Of a stretch of 64,000 nucleotides of DNA, positions 1 through 10,807 are shown piece by piece. Origin of the DNA: Thalassia testudinum (lineage: Eukaryota > Streptophyta > Magnoliopsida > Alismatales > Hydrocharitaceae); assembly GCA_037157565.1 (NCBI GenBank), contig JAZHRO010000073.1, positions 22,272,501-22,336,500 of the forward strand, read 5' to 3'. Made by a program: the position numbers and the translations under genes. The notes beneath the pieces are model-generated. The model did no database searches and was not told the DNA's origin. It worked only from the letters and a program-made list of their open reading frames with translations. Position 1 is the first letter of the stretch. Each line of letters starts with the position of its first letter.

Positions 1-1131
1 ATGAGTGAAAACTCATTCAATCTTGCTTCAGTGGATACTTTTGGTAGGAATACAAACCCAAGACTCGGAGTCAATGAAATCCTCCAACTTTACATCTATT
101 CCAGTTACCCAAGATGATATATAATTGATAGCACAAAGACTGGATCAGATGTAAATTCACTAGAAGAAATTGGAAGAAAAATTTACTAAAAAATAAGCTT
201 CACATCTAACTCCACCTAACATCCTTAAGAGAGAGAACTTGCACAACATTGGTGCTGTCCTAGCTGAGCAAAACTATTTCCCTGAGGTTATACAAGATAT
301 GACTGGGATGTATGATTTTCTGAATCAAAATTCCTTTGGCCCTACCACTGAGAATATCTTGCCCCTCCAAGAACAATTTAGAAATTCTTCCAACTCTTAT
401 AATCAAAATTGGAGGAATAACCCGAATCATTCTTGGAAGGTCCCTAATCTTGTTCGTTTCCAAGGACAATATCAAACTGGGGTTTATGGGTAGAATCAGT
501 ACCAACCTGAGCCATCTTAAGATGATATCGATATTTAGGTTACAAAAACCTTGCAAGGCATGCAGAACTAGATGTTTAAAGTGACCAGCATGGTTACTAC
601 CTTACAAAATCAAATCAGGGTCACTCCTAACCAAAGACCTACAAGAAATGTACCTTCTCAACCCATGCCTAATCCTAATAACCAAAGGAACCAATATCAG
701 GGTGAGAATTCCAATCATCCCATCCACCCAGCCCCTCAGCATCCCCTTGGTTTCCATCAAAATCAAGCCCCTTGACCTCCTTCTAGAAATAATCATATTG
801 CTAATGTAGCCACCTTGTGGAGTGGGAAGACAACTCAAGATCCTGGGCCTTCACTTCCACACAAGAAACCCACTTCAGAGAAAAGCAAGTTAACTCTCCC
901 TCCACTCCGATTTACGAACCTTCAACTACAAAAGAACAAAGTCCCATACCATTTCCACAAGCACTTCATTCCACCAAAAAGGAAAAGAGATCTGTGCCCT
1001 TTGATAAAGAATTAATAGAACTTCTTGGGCAAGTAGAAATAAACATCCCTTCCCTGGATGCAATTAAATACATGCATCCCTATCTATGTGAAGTTTTTAA
1101 AAGATTTATGCACTCCAAAAAGGAAGTCTAG
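1..1131 (+). pseudogene. gag: E0 Gag C-terminal half, Ty3/gypsy (Tat/Athila type), partial and broken
   Basis: This is the C-terminal half of a retrotransposon capsid/nucleocapsid polyprotein, which would package element RNA in cytoplasmic particles. The window starts inside it, so its true start is not visible. The first reading frame matches the equivalent part of E4 Gag (DTFGRN.NPR.GV, then PVTQDD and QRLDQM). At about 395-455 is YNQNWRNNPNHSWK, a motif typical of Tat/Athila Gag. The last part, around 1000-1110, carries ELIELLGQVEINIPSLDAIK and runs into the protease region. There is at least one frameshift near 80 and several in-frame stops between 490 and 575, mostly where glutamine is expected. 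It is dead as a gene; its family is well supported. Confidence 0.8.
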
Positions 1132-1708
1132 AAATCGAGGAAAGGTAATCCTCTCAAAGATAGTTAGCTCAGTTGTGCATAACAAACTACCTCTGAAAAA
1201 GAAAGATCTGGGTGCTCCTCTGATTCAGGTTGTCATTAATGACACCTCTTTTGATTGCACCCTTCTGGATCTTGGTGCCTTCATAAATCTTATCCTCACA
1301 GTTGTCTTTGAGAAATATAGATTCGATGAATTAAAACTTGTCCAGGTTACATTACAATTAGCCGACCAATCTACGATTAAACTAAAGGGGATTGTTGAGG
1401 ATGTAATTGTTCGGGTCCAGAATTATTTATTCGCTGTAGACTTTCTAGTCCTAGATATCGAGGTACCAGAAGCATTAAATAATGTCCTAATTATTCTTGG
1501 AAGACTCTTTCTAGCCACCGCAAAGGAGAATCTTGATTGTGATTATGGAAAGATGAAAATCACTTGCGGTGGTGAATCAATTACTTTGGATATTTTTCAA
1601 GCCTCAAGGAGATTCCAAGAACCAGACTTCTTTGATGACTCGGATTCTGAAATAGATAATTTAGTGGAACCATGCAATTTCACACATGGGCGCTTGCTTT
1701 GCAGTTGA
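1058..1708 (+). pseudogene. E0 retropepsin-like aspartic protease region
   Basis: This open frame of about 216 codons covers the protease that would cut the Gag-Pol polyprotein. It begins with the Gag-protease linker (KFLKDLCTPKRK), then the catalytic motif LLDLGAF at about 1264-1284, where retropepsins have D-S/T-G-A, so the Asp is kept but the second residue is Leu. The flap and second-half signature is LIILGRLFLATAKENLD at about 1486-1540. The C-terminal part, EPDFFDDSDSE, is acidic as in the E4 copy. The frame is open throughout, which is unusual in this element, but upstream and downstream stops make it a relic. Followed at about 1700 by the proline/serine-rich spacer that leads into reverse transcriptase. 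Confidence 0.75.
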
Positions 1709-1819
1709 ATCCATTCTTGAATCCATTCCTAAATCACCTCATCCTCCCACCCTAGCTTCACCTTCCACATTTGACTCTTCCCTTAACTGTCCCTCTCTCT
1801 CTTCCCCCTTGGACCTTAA

Positions 1820-2902
1820 TTCTGAATCTATTTCTGAGTTAGGCCCGCAATTGGAGTTAAAATTTTTGCCCGACTCTCTGAAGTATGTTTTCCTTGGAAC
1901 AAAACAAACTATATATGCCTTTGATTATCAATTCCAATCTTACTGGGGATGAAGAGGAAAAACTTCTCCAAGTGTTGAGTAAGAATCACAAAGTCATTGG
2001 TTGGACCTTAAAAGATCCTAAAGGAGTTAATCTGTCCTAGTGCGCTCATAGAATTTATCTTGAGGACAACTCTCGCCCTTCCCGCTAGCCTCAAAGGAGA
2101 TTGAATCCTAATATGTAGGAGATGGTTAAATAGGAGATCATTAAGTGGTTAGATGCTGGCATTATCTACCCTAACTTAGATAACAACTGGGTTAGTCCTA
2201 TTCAAGTTGTTCCTAAAAAAGTGAGACTAACCGTCGTCACAAATGAGAAAGGAGAAAATAGTGTCACTAGGACTGCTTCTTCTTGGCGGGTGTGCATTGG
2301 TTACCGAAAACTAAACACCACCACCAAGAATGGCTATTTCCACTCCCATTCATCAATTAAATCTTGGAGCACTTAGCCAGACATGAGTTTTACTGTTTCC
2401 TTGATAGATATTCCGACTGTAATCAAGTAGCAGTCTACCCTGAGGACCAAGAAAATACTACATTCACTTGCCCCTTCGGAACCTTTACTTTCGAAGGATG
2501 CCCTTTGGTCTTGGCAACGCACCTATGACTTTTCAAAGATTTATGCTTGCAATATTTTTTGATCTGGTAGGTAACTGCCTAGAGGTTTTTATGGATGACT
2601 TCTCCACTTTTGGAGATTCTTTTGATTTATGTCTTAAGAATCTTGATAGGACTCTCCAAAAATGTATAAAAGTCAACTTAGTCCTCAGCTGGGAAAAAAG
2701 CCACTTCATGGTCAAGAAAGATGTTGTCTTGGGCCATATCATGTCTAAAGATGGAATTGCGGTAGACCGAGCCAAGATTGATGCCATTTCTAGACTTCCT
2801 TTGCCTAACTCTGTTAAACAAATTCGACCATTTTTGGGGCATGTGAGATTCTATTGCAAATTCATCAAGGATTTCTCCAAAATCTCAAAACCCTTAAGTT
2901 AG
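1820..2902 (+). pseudogene. E0 reverse transcriptase, frameshifted
   Basis: This is the RNA-directed DNA polymerase domain. The start is marked by ELKFLPDSLKYVFLG (about 1855-1900), the usual opening of gypsy RT. The fingers (YLEDN...RRLNPNM, then IIKWLDAGIIYP) follow at 2050-2180 with several stops. Two changes of frame lie between about 2330 and 2470. The palm is open from 2468: FRRMPFGLGNAPMTFQRFM, then the catalytic VFMDDFSTFG at about 2586-2615, with both Asp residues of the YxDD box kept. The thumb (FLGHVRFYCKFIKDFSKISKPL) ends at a TAG at 2900-2902. Compared with E6 the order and spacing are normal. Confidence 0.85.
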
Positions 2903-3504
2903 TTTCTTACTAAAGATCAACCTTTTGATTTCAATGACCAATGCTTGGAGAGCTTTTAGAAGTTGAAGAAAGAAGTCACTGAGGCACAGATTTTACAGGG
3001 ATATGATTGGAATCATCCCTTTGAATCAATGACTGATGCCTCAGATTTTGCTATTGGGATTGTTCTAGGGCAACATATTGACAAAAAGATCATTGTGATC
3101 TACTATGCAAGAAAAACTTTAGATGATACACAATAGAAGTACACTGTTATTGGGAAAAAACTTCTTGCCATTGTGTTTGCCTTAGAGAAATTCAAAACAT
3201 ATCTTTTGGGGTCACGTCATACTTTTACACAGACCACTTAGCATTGAAATATTTGCTGAACAAGAAAGATGCGAAGCCCCGCCTTATTCGATGGATCATT
3301 CTACTTCAAGAATTTGACTTGGAAATTAAGGATAAGGTAAGCTTCCAAAATGTAGTGGCTGATCATCCTCCTCATCTCATGATGAATGACATGCTTACCC
3401 CGCTTGATATCTTTCTAGACAAATCCCTCTTGGCTATTACTAACCTCCCATTGTTTGCTCCTATATCAAACTATCTGGTAACAGAACAAATTCCTCTTGA
3501 CTAG
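2903..3504 (+). pseudogene. E0 RNase H and connection to integrase
   Basis: This RNase H domain removes the RNA strand of the RNA:DNA hybrid. The start DASDFAIGIVLGQ (about 3032-3070) carries the first catalytic Asp, and [12 protein letters not shown] follows. A one-base shift lies near 3220, after which the frame from 3244 reads [18 protein letters not shown] and [12 protein letters not shown], the usual C-terminal end. In-frame TAG codons at 2957-2959 and 3134-3136 sit where E6 and E4 have Gln or Trp, fitting CAG-to-TAG or TGG-to-TAG change. A tether follows ([10 protein letters not shown]) before the zinc-binding N-terminus of integrase. Confidence 0.8.
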
Positions 3505-4039
3505 CCCAAATCCAAACAGGATAAGTTTTTCGCCAACATTAAATATTATTTATGGGAGGAGCCCGATCTGTTCCACATCTATGTTGATCAGGTCATCCGA
3601 CGGTGCGTTCCTGATTCAAAATTTCATAATATTCTGACACATTGTCATACGATGGCCTGTGGCAGACACTTCTCGAGCAAGAAAATTGTAACCAAAATTC
3701 TTAATTCTCGATTCTAGTGGCCCAGCATACACAAAGTTGCTCAAGACTTTGTTCGATCTTGTGTGCATTGCCAGAGCATCATCCACATGACTTGGAAGGA
3801 TATGATGCCTTTAAACCCTCTTTTAGAAATTGAAATTTTTGATGTGTGGGGTATTGATTTCATGGGACTGTTCATCAACTCTTGTAGGTACTTGTATATT
3901 TTAGTCGCTGTCGACTATGTTTCAAAATGGATTGAAGTAGTATCCACCCACACTAATGATCATCGGGTTGTCATGGACTTTATCAAAAAGAATATTTTCT
4001 CAAGATTTGGAGTTCTCAAGGCCATAATCAATGACAGAG
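3505..4039 (+). pseudogene. E0 integrase, N-terminal part, cut by E1 insertion
   Basis: This is the first half of integrase, which would insert the cDNA into the chromosome. The HHCC zinc-binding region is seen as H..H..ACGRHF around 3640-3670 and CVHCQS around 3760-3778. The first catalytic Asp of the DD(35)E core is in FDVWGIDFMG (about 3838-3868). YILVAVDYVSKWIE and NDHRVVMDFIKKNIFSRFGV follow. The frame stops at the second catalytic Asp region (IINDR), where the E1 LTR begins at 4040. The remainder resumes in the same frame at 42738. One stop lies at about 3716 (TAG). Confidence 0.85.
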
Positions 4040-4726
4040 TGATTATGCGGCAATCATAGGACTTAGTCAACCTGAATTGAGTTAGATCCTAGCTTAACTT
4101 AGGAATAATACTTGCATAAGCTGCATATTGTGCATCATAATTGCTTTACTTAGCTATTCATAGGATAATGCTATTTTACCTTACTAATTAGTGAATAATT
4201 GTATTTACAGATAATAAAGAGCTTAGGAGATGTCCTGAAGCTGAATAAAAGCTAGATAGAAGATGGAACTGTAGTAGCGCTAGAGTGGAAGCATGGAATA
4301 AAGAAGAAATGAAGACAGAGAGTAAGAAGGAGGTAGACTAGGTTACTTGTAAGAATAATAGTAGAAATTGAAGTAAAGAAGAACTTAGGATAACCCATTC
4401 CCAAAGCCAATCTCCTATTAGGCTAATTTAGCCTAAAAATCCAAAACATGGATAGTGTTATCCATGAGCCTACCCAAACTATCCCTACTCACATGCCCTA
4501 CTTGGGATATCTCCATCCTAAACCCTAAACTCACTTTCCAGCACACTTTTGAATGTCCAGACAGTGTGTCTGGATGTCTAATCTCTGTAGAAACTCTAGC
4601 TAGAACCTAACTCCAATACTGATACAGAATTGGACATCAAACCTATTGTTCAGACGTCCAATATGAACACTGATCTTAGGCCTCTTGGGTTGCGATTTTA
4701 GGCTTAAAAATTCAAGTATCCGCTAA
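4040..4726 (+). mobile_element. E1 solo LTR (family F1), first segment
   Basis: The LTR begins with TGATTATGCGGCAATCA, which matches the start of the E2 LTRs and forms a short stem (TGATT/AATCA). It follows CAGAG (4035-4039), which pairs with CGGAG after the far end at 42738-42742, a 5-bp TSD with one change. Internal blocks (ATTGAGTTAGATC, GGTAATAA/GATAATAAAGAGC, GAAGACAGAGAG, GTCCAGACA, AGACGTCCAA) run in the same order as in the E2 LTRs. No internal coding region lies between its segments once E5 and E2 are subtracted (687 + 342 + 766 bases, about 1.8 kb), so it is a solo LTR. Segments are 4040-4726, 8399-8740 and 41972-42737. Confidence 0.85.
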
Positions 4727-5652
4727 GATCTAGATAGTCCTCAAGAGGTTGGGGAAAATGCGAAGCTTAAGTATTACATCTAAGGCTTAGGGATTATTCT
4801 GCCTCGTTAATTGACCTCTGGTTTGTGGGACTCGGTAACCTAAGCACCTCAATCCACACACAGTCTGGTTCAGTGCGCTTAATTATCAAAATCACGTAAA
4901 GACGTTAAATATGTTATGAAAAAGTTACCTAGATTAGGAGCGGTTGGAAGAGTTCCTGGTGTGGAGAGGTGGGAAATTTCCCTCGAAGATGTGCAATAAC
5001 ATATCGTCTCGGTGCTTGTCTCCTAGGATATTGAAATATCCTACCGGGGGCATGTAAGCACCTTGTGCTGGTTCAGATGCCATGGGTGGCATTATCACGA
5101 AATGTCGATTGCTAGGGTCTGGATTTAGCTACAGAATGTCATGGGTGGGATTATCTCAAAATCTTGAAAACAAAGGTTCTGGGGGTTGCCATGGGCAGTG
5201 CTATCTCGAAGCATCGATTGCCATGGACCCTACGAGGATTGATGGTGGGAACTAGAAATCCGATACAGATCATGTTGTAAAGTTAATCCGAAGCTAGAAA
5301 TAAAAAGAAAAGAGAGAAAACTCTCCAAAAATAAAGAAAAAAATTCCTTTGTTTCTCTCTTACAAAAATGCACTGTGAATTGAACCTGGGCTAAAACATG
5401 TTACAAGCACAGGTGCTTTAACCGCGGAGTTCAACGAACCTTAGGTTAGTTCCTGTGGGCCTTAGAAACCTTCGCGGCGGACTGAGGCTAGAGCTGGTTA
5501 GGTTTGGATCTTGGTTGGTACTTGAGCATCTCTAGGCTACTATCGGCATTCTGACCTAATCTACAAAAGAAAGCACACATCAGAGTTCTTAGCATAAAAA
5601 GACATGTGGTCTAGAATTTGAGTTAAATTCCTTGAGATTCTTCTAAGGGACT
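4727..5652 (+). mobile_element. E5 3' noncoding region, left-truncated gypsy element
   Basis: This stretch has no coding potential I recognise. It matches the post-integrase noncoding region of E0 (from 46928) and of E4 (reverse strand near 28450) in scattered blocks, including AACATAT..CTCGGTGCTTG at about 4995-5017. It also holds three loose repeats of a CCATGGG..G..ATTATC(T/A)C phrase at 5090-5240. Its left edge is uncertain: GCTAA occurs at 4722-4726 and again just after the LTR of E5 at 8399-8403, which would fit a TSD, but no TG-starting LTR end is seen at 4727. The 5' LTR, gag and pol of E5 are absent. Confidence 0.6.
5386..5442 (-). other. tRNA-like sequence, possible SINE head (weak)
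   Basis: Read on the minus strand, this has a B-box-like GGTTCAATTC, an upstream GGTTAAAGCACC resembling the D-arm/A-box side, and an anticodon-loop-like CTTGTAA between them at tRNA-like spacing. The T stem pairs poorly, so it is not a working tRNA. It may be the head of an old tRNA-derived SINE or a tRNA fragment in the E5 noncoding region. A chance match is not excluded. Confidence 0.25.
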
Positions 5653-5675
5653 AGCAAAAGTTAGGCATGGGGGTA
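5653..5675 (+). other. E5 polypurine tract
   Basis: AGCAAAAGTTAGGCATGGGGG then TA lies directly before the LTR start at 5676. This is the plus-strand primer site for reverse transcription. The same core (TTAGGCATGGGGG) is found before the LTRs of E0, E2, E4 and E6. Confidence 0.85.
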
Positions 5676-8398
5676 TGATGGGAACATCATCATGAGCCAT
5701 AATTAGCTTAATTTGATCTGATTAAGTTAGTAAATGCTCCTACATAACCGCTAAAGAACTGTAATTCATTGCATAATCATTCTGAGGGAAAGACAAGAAA
5801 CCAGGGTTAAAGCTATAATTTTACCATCATATCATGAATGTAGAATAACCACGAATTTTCTCAGGGGATAATTAAGGGTCAAATGATCCTACAAGGCTAA
5901 CAAGTGGGTTAGAACAGATAGAAAAGAGTTTTTGCGTATTTTGAGAATTAAATTACTTTTGAAACCCTAAAAACAGATTCGCTTAATTAACTAAGGTTTT
6001 GGTTAGGATAAAATTTATCTAAACCTTCTAAAATTCATAGAGAAATATTCTCTAGGATTTGGTACCTTCAATTTGACCATCAGAACCCGTCTTGACCCAA
6101 AACGGAGTCTCAGACAGACATTTGCCCTAATTTGGGTTTTTACATAAATTACCCAGTTAAACTTAGTTAAAATCTAAATCCAATTTCACCATTGGATTCC
6201 TTAGGTCCAAATTAGTTTTGTACCAAAATTTGGACCCAATCTGAGATTGTCTTGACCTAATTTGCAACTTAGTCCTGTCTGATCACATTTATGTCGTTAA
6301 CTTTCAAAATTTTTACAAAAAGGTCCCTAGCTTTGTCATTATTTTCATGAATAGGTCCCTACCGCCATTAATCCTATTCATACAAATTTTGGCACCCTAA
6401 AATTGGCAAGATCTCCTTGATTCCTTGACAAATCCCTCTCAGATTTGAAAGGAAAGTTCGTTAAGGAATTCCCTTCCTTTTAAGTCAATTTCCATGCTCT
6501 AAAACCTCTCTAATCTCTTATGAGAACGCATGAGAGATTAGGGTATCTTAAAAATTCTAACTCTGGTGAAGCTTCCCAAGCTTAAAACCACTTCTAAAGG
6601 CCTATAAAAAGACCTCCAGATCAAACCATTCTCCTTACGCTCGAATTCGACCTTGAATACCTCAAATTCATCTCCTCTTTCTTGGTCGAATCGCTCCTTG
6701 ATGTCCAGCGACCTCCCCTGCCTCCGTTCTTCCTCCGTTTGCAATACCAGCGGTGGTGCTATCTCCCTCATCTTCCTCCACGTCGAGTTGTACCAGTCGA
6801 CGCCACCTTCGTTGCCTTCCTCGCTGTTTCCTATCCACCGGAGTAGCTTCCTTCTCTGGCGTCGGCCATACCACAACCGGCACCATCTCCTCTCCCCTTC
6901 GTCCGCTATCGCTCTCAACCGATTCCTCAACTTCTCATCACACCAGCATATCCAACACACCGCTTCGACCCCTGCATAATCGTCCGTGACTCCGCCTTCC
7001 ATCTCGCTGGCAGACCTCTGGCGAGCGCTAGTGGCCACCACAGACCACCTATGCTGCCGCTTCCACGCTTCACACCTCCGTCTCATCATGGCGATCAAAA
7101 GCCCTCACTCACTGAGAGCTATTGATCCCCTTATAGCTCCCCTGAACGCACCCACTGTCACAGCACCGCTTTGACTTCGCCAGCACCCACAGATCACTCT
7201 TGCACCACGTCGACCCCCTCATCAAGTTCGTTGTAGTCCAGTGAAGCCTTTGAGCTGTTTTGACTAAGCCATTAGGCTGTATTTGTCTTTTCAGGTGTCG
7301 GCCCCAAGCGCCATTAGCGGACCTCCTTCGAAATAAGCTTCAAGGTTCGTTCCTTGCTTGCAGCCCCAGGCACTTGTCCTAGGCAGCACGGAATCCCTCC
7401 AGGAATACAACCTAGGGACCAATTCGGCCCTTTGACTGGGGCTGCAAACGGAATTAGACGAAGACCTCTCCACCTTCTGCTGCGTGTGTTGCGCGAAGAA
7501 AAAGGGGGACGGATAGTCCCACATTAGAAGTTTACAAACAGCTGTGCCCGCATAAATTGAATTTGTGCTACGGGCTTATCGCCTTGTACACAAGGGGTGA
7601 GGTCCCTCACACCCCTCACTCGGCCTCATCTACGACATTGACCCTGTGGATCTAGTCTACTTCGACTACTCGCCTAAGCCCTGTACACTCCTCGGCTGCG
7701 ACTCACGCCTGCAGCCCTGGACTCGGGTGCACTCTAGGTTCGAATACCTGATAACCTGGTATTGTTGGAGGCTCTGGGAGAGCGTGACCTAAGGAGAGAA
7801 AGAGAGGAGAGTCTGCACAGGGTAGGAGAGGGTTTTGCTCTCTGAGAAGTTGGCTAACACTTAGCCAAATCTAAGAACCCTTCCCCTGTGCTTGAAAAGA
7901 AGGGAAGAAGAAGAGTAGAGAAAGAAAGAAGAGGAAAAGAAGAACCGCACAAGAACAGAGAAAGAGGAAGAAGAAAGAAGGAAAGCAAGAGAAGTAAAGA
8001 AGAAGAGATCAGAGAAAGAAGCAAAGAAAAACACTGTTCGTCAGATGTTTAAAGACATATGATTGAATAATCAGGCGGTTGACTTGAAGTTTCTTTCATT
8101 CATGACTATTGAGTTTTATTTGATATTATTGTAGGGGGCAATTGGTGATTCAAATCACCATTTTATTCCATTCTTTTTGCAGTCTGACACATTGATCTTA
8201 TTGCTATATTATTCTAAATCAATTTTTGATTATAATTTCTTATCTCTATTGTTTAAGTTGTAATTTTGAGAATTGAATTCTTACTTGCTCCCAGCAAATG
8301 ACCTCGAACTTTTTCGAGTATAAATTTTATCTATTTTTCTTGAGATTTCAACTATACTGCAGCGTAATGATTTAAAACCTGATTTCGAACGAACAACA
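5676..8398 (+). mobile_element. E5 3' LTR (family F2)
   Basis: This LTR of about 2.72 kb starts TGATGGGAACATCATCATGA, just after a polypurine tract, and ends ...GAACGAACAACA. Solo LTR2 and LTR3 are the same family on the other strand (2756 and 2791 bases). Shared parts in order are the TGATG..CATCA terminal stem, a T-rich AATTTGGACC region around 6080-6260, a TATA box at 6601, a GC-rich segment with palindromes at 7506-7520 and 7597-7610, a 150-base GAAGAA-rich tract (7890-8040) and a final CTCCC....GACCTCGA block near 8290. Open frames inside it (for example minus strand 6538-7098) are not conserved and are not called genes. Confidence 0.85.
6601..6610 (+). promoter_or_regulatory. TATA box of E5 LTR
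   Basis: CCTATAAAAA lies 0.93 kb into the LTR, at the same relative place as the TATA-like sites in LTR2 and LTR3. It probably marks the U3/R boundary; activity is inferred only from position and sequence. Confidence 0.55.
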
Positions 8399-8740
8399 GC
8401 TAACCCAACCCACTTAGGACTAAACCCAATGCAACCCACCACCTCTCTCCATCGAAAATAGCATCCCACTTAGTCCACACACACCCCCAACTTCTTCACC
8501 AAAAAGTGGATCTAAGAAGACCACTTCATGCCTCCTGATGTTGACGCATAAGGCCCCCCTTCTAGAGCCTTCCAATGCCAACCCCCAGGGCCCCCATCTC
8601 CTTATAAAAACCCTCCCCATTTTGGCAGCCCACCTTCATCATCTTCCACCCTCCATAGCCTTCCCTCCTCCTCCAATCCAAGCACTCCACCACCTCCGAG
8701 AGGCTAGCCACCACCACCTTGTGGCATTCCTCCTCCCTCC
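8399..8740 (+). mobile_element. E1 solo LTR, second segment
   Basis: The middle part of the F1-type LTR E1 lies between the E5 and E2 insertions. It shares GTGGATCTAAGAAGAC with the E2 LTR (10 bases further from its TATA) and has a TATA box at 8601-8610 (CTTATAAAAA) and a CCACCACCTC..GAGAGGCTAGCC block near 8685-8710. The last five bases, CCTCC (8736-8740), are the left target-site copy of E2. Confidence 0.75.
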
Positions 8741-10787
8741 TGATTGCACAGCAATCATAGGACCTAATTGGCTTGAATTGAGTTATAGATCTTTTCTTAA
8801 CTTAGGAGTAATTCATGCATTAATTGCATAATTTGCATCTTTACTGCTTTACATAGATATTCATGAAATAATACTATAATGCAGTACTGATTAGTGTAAT
8901 ATTTGGTTTGTAGGTAATAAGAAGCTCAGGAGATAGTCTAAAGCTGGACAGAGGCTAGAGCTGTAGAAGAGCTGGAGCAGAAGCCTGGAATAAAGCTACA
9001 AATAAGCTGAAGACAGAGAGTATGGGATAGGTATACTATACTACTTGTAGCGATTTAATTTTAAAATTAAAGTATGAAGAACATAGGACAATCCCTGCAC
9101 TTATTCTTAGCCTTAGGATAGCCCTATCCACCTTCCCATACCTTAGCCACCCTTCCATTAGGTCAATTTAACTTAGAACGCCCTGAAACCATCATTCTAA
9201 CCCACCTTTGGATGTCAAGACAATGTGCTGGACGTCTAATTTTTGCAGAACCCATGAATAGAACCTGATGCCCATACTGATCCAGTATTGGACGTCTAGA
9301 CCTATCCATTAAACTTCCAATTCTGAAGTATAAGTCATCTGATCAGTTGATCAGACGTCTGGAGGTCTTCTCCAATTGCTAATTTTGGAGTTAAAGCTAT
9401 ATCTTGCTTCTTAAGACTTAGGAAACCTAGCCTACACCCTAGGAAATCTAATTGGAGGTACCCTAAGCCTGGTACACCATCACTATCCCTTCCTAAGAAC
9501 CTAATTAGGTTCTCACTGAGTCCAATTGACTCACAGCCAACCTAATTGGGAATTCTCTCTCCTAATTACATACACATTAATTCAATTAAGCTTGTGATAA
9601 GTTTAATTAGTTTCTCTACCTTAGTAATAGGATGTATGAACCTATTTTTAGACACTTACCTAGACCTAATTACCTAGACCTATAGGACTCAACCTAGATC
9701 ACCTAGCTGCCACCTAAGTGGTCCACTCAACCACTTAAGTGGCACCCACACACATCCACACTTAGAGTTGGCATCCACACATAGGTGGTGCCACTTAGAA
9801 CCCTAAAATGCTAAATATAGCAAGTCTACTTAGGTCCACAAATTGTGGATCTAAGAAGACTCACTCCTTTCCCAAATTAGCCGCCACCTAAGAGCCATTC
9901 TAGACTCTTCTATGGATGGCCACTTGAAGGCCCTCCATGTTTATAAAAGCGCCATCATAGTGGTTATCCATAGCCCTTGATCTTGGATGCCACCTCCATC
10001 TCCATTCACTCCATTCACGAGCTCCTTCCTCCACAAGCACCACCACTTCTATGTCTAAGAGCAAGAACCTCCACCACCTCTCAAGAGGTCGGCCACCCAC
10101 CTTGGTTGTCCCTCCTCTCTTATCACCTCAAGTCACACGGCCACTAGAGACCACCTTTGGTGTCTCGTTTTCCCGTAGTGATAATCGTTCTTTGTATTTT
10201 AATTTCTCACATTTTATCCTGCTTAGTAGTGTAGTCATATCTCTTTAGAGTGCACGCATAAACTCTTCATGGGTTCCATGTGTGCATCTCTCTTCTGTTA
10301 GATTAGATTTCGCTGTTTTTGATTTCATTGTACAAGCATTTCTTTACAGTTGATTGTAATGACATGATTCTATGAAATAAAATTTTGTTATCTTTATTAG
10401 ATCATAGTCTTTCTTTTATGTGAATAAAATGTCAGTTCTGGAGGATATTGAGGACTCAATGATAAATGAATTTTCTGTTGGTTGCCATTGAGTAGTTAAA
10501 GTCGCGTGCATCGAGACACATACTTTAACGTTCATACTCTTCTTGACTCATGCGCATGTTTTACGCGTAAACAATGCGACCGACGAGTCCTATATCTGTA
10601 CATTAAATATCGGATTGCAATTCTGAGAGAGTAGAGAGATAAAGAAATCAAAATCAAAGTTGTAAAACTATGCCTCTCTGAGATCGACTGGGATTCACCG
10701 TCTCATTAGAAATATTTTTTTTGTTGAAATAGATTTTGCATTTATAGTATGACATTTAAATCAAATTCACGATTTAGAATTCCAACA
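8741..10787 (+). mobile_element. E2 5' LTR (family F1)
   Basis: This LTR of 2047 bases starts TGATTGCACAGCAATCA and ends ..TTCCAACA, followed two bases later by a primer-binding site. Its mate is the split 3' LTR at 15937-17459 plus 41471-41971 (about 2.02 kb). The TSD is CCTCC at 8736-8740 and 41972-41976. By eye the first 240 bases of the two LTRs differ at roughly one position in eight, so the insertion is old. It holds several GACGTC palindromes (about 9230-9360), a TATA box at 9940, and a CTCTCTGAGATCGACTGGGA block at 10674-10693, about 100 bases before the end. Confidence 0.92.
9939..9950 (+). promoter_or_regulatory. TATA box of E2 5' LTR
   Basis: TTTATAAAAGC lies 1.2 kb into the LTR, preceded by AAGGCCCTCC. 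The mate in the 3' LTR is CTATAAAAG at 17113-17121. It is the likely core promoter for element transcription. Confidence 0.6.
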
Positions 10788-10789
10788 AA

Positions 10790-10807
10790 TGGTGCCGTCG
10801 TCGGGGA
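10790..10807 (+). other. E2 primer-binding site (tRNA-Asp-like)
   Basis: TGGTGCCGTCGTCGGGGA, two bases after the LTR end, is close to the TGGCGCCGTTGCCGGGGA site that Tat/Athila elements use to prime minus-strand DNA from tRNA-Asp. The differences look like decay. This fixes the LTR end and the strand of E2. Confidence 0.85.

Noticed and set aside
5386..5442. Working tRNA gene
   Set aside because: The T stem does not pair and the acceptor stem is not evident; kept only as a weak tRNA-like feature.
6538..7098. 186-codon minus-strand open frame in the E5 LTR
   Set aside because: It lies in the GC-rich U3/R part of an F2 LTR; the homologous parts of LTR2 and LTR3 do not keep the frame, and no domain is visible.
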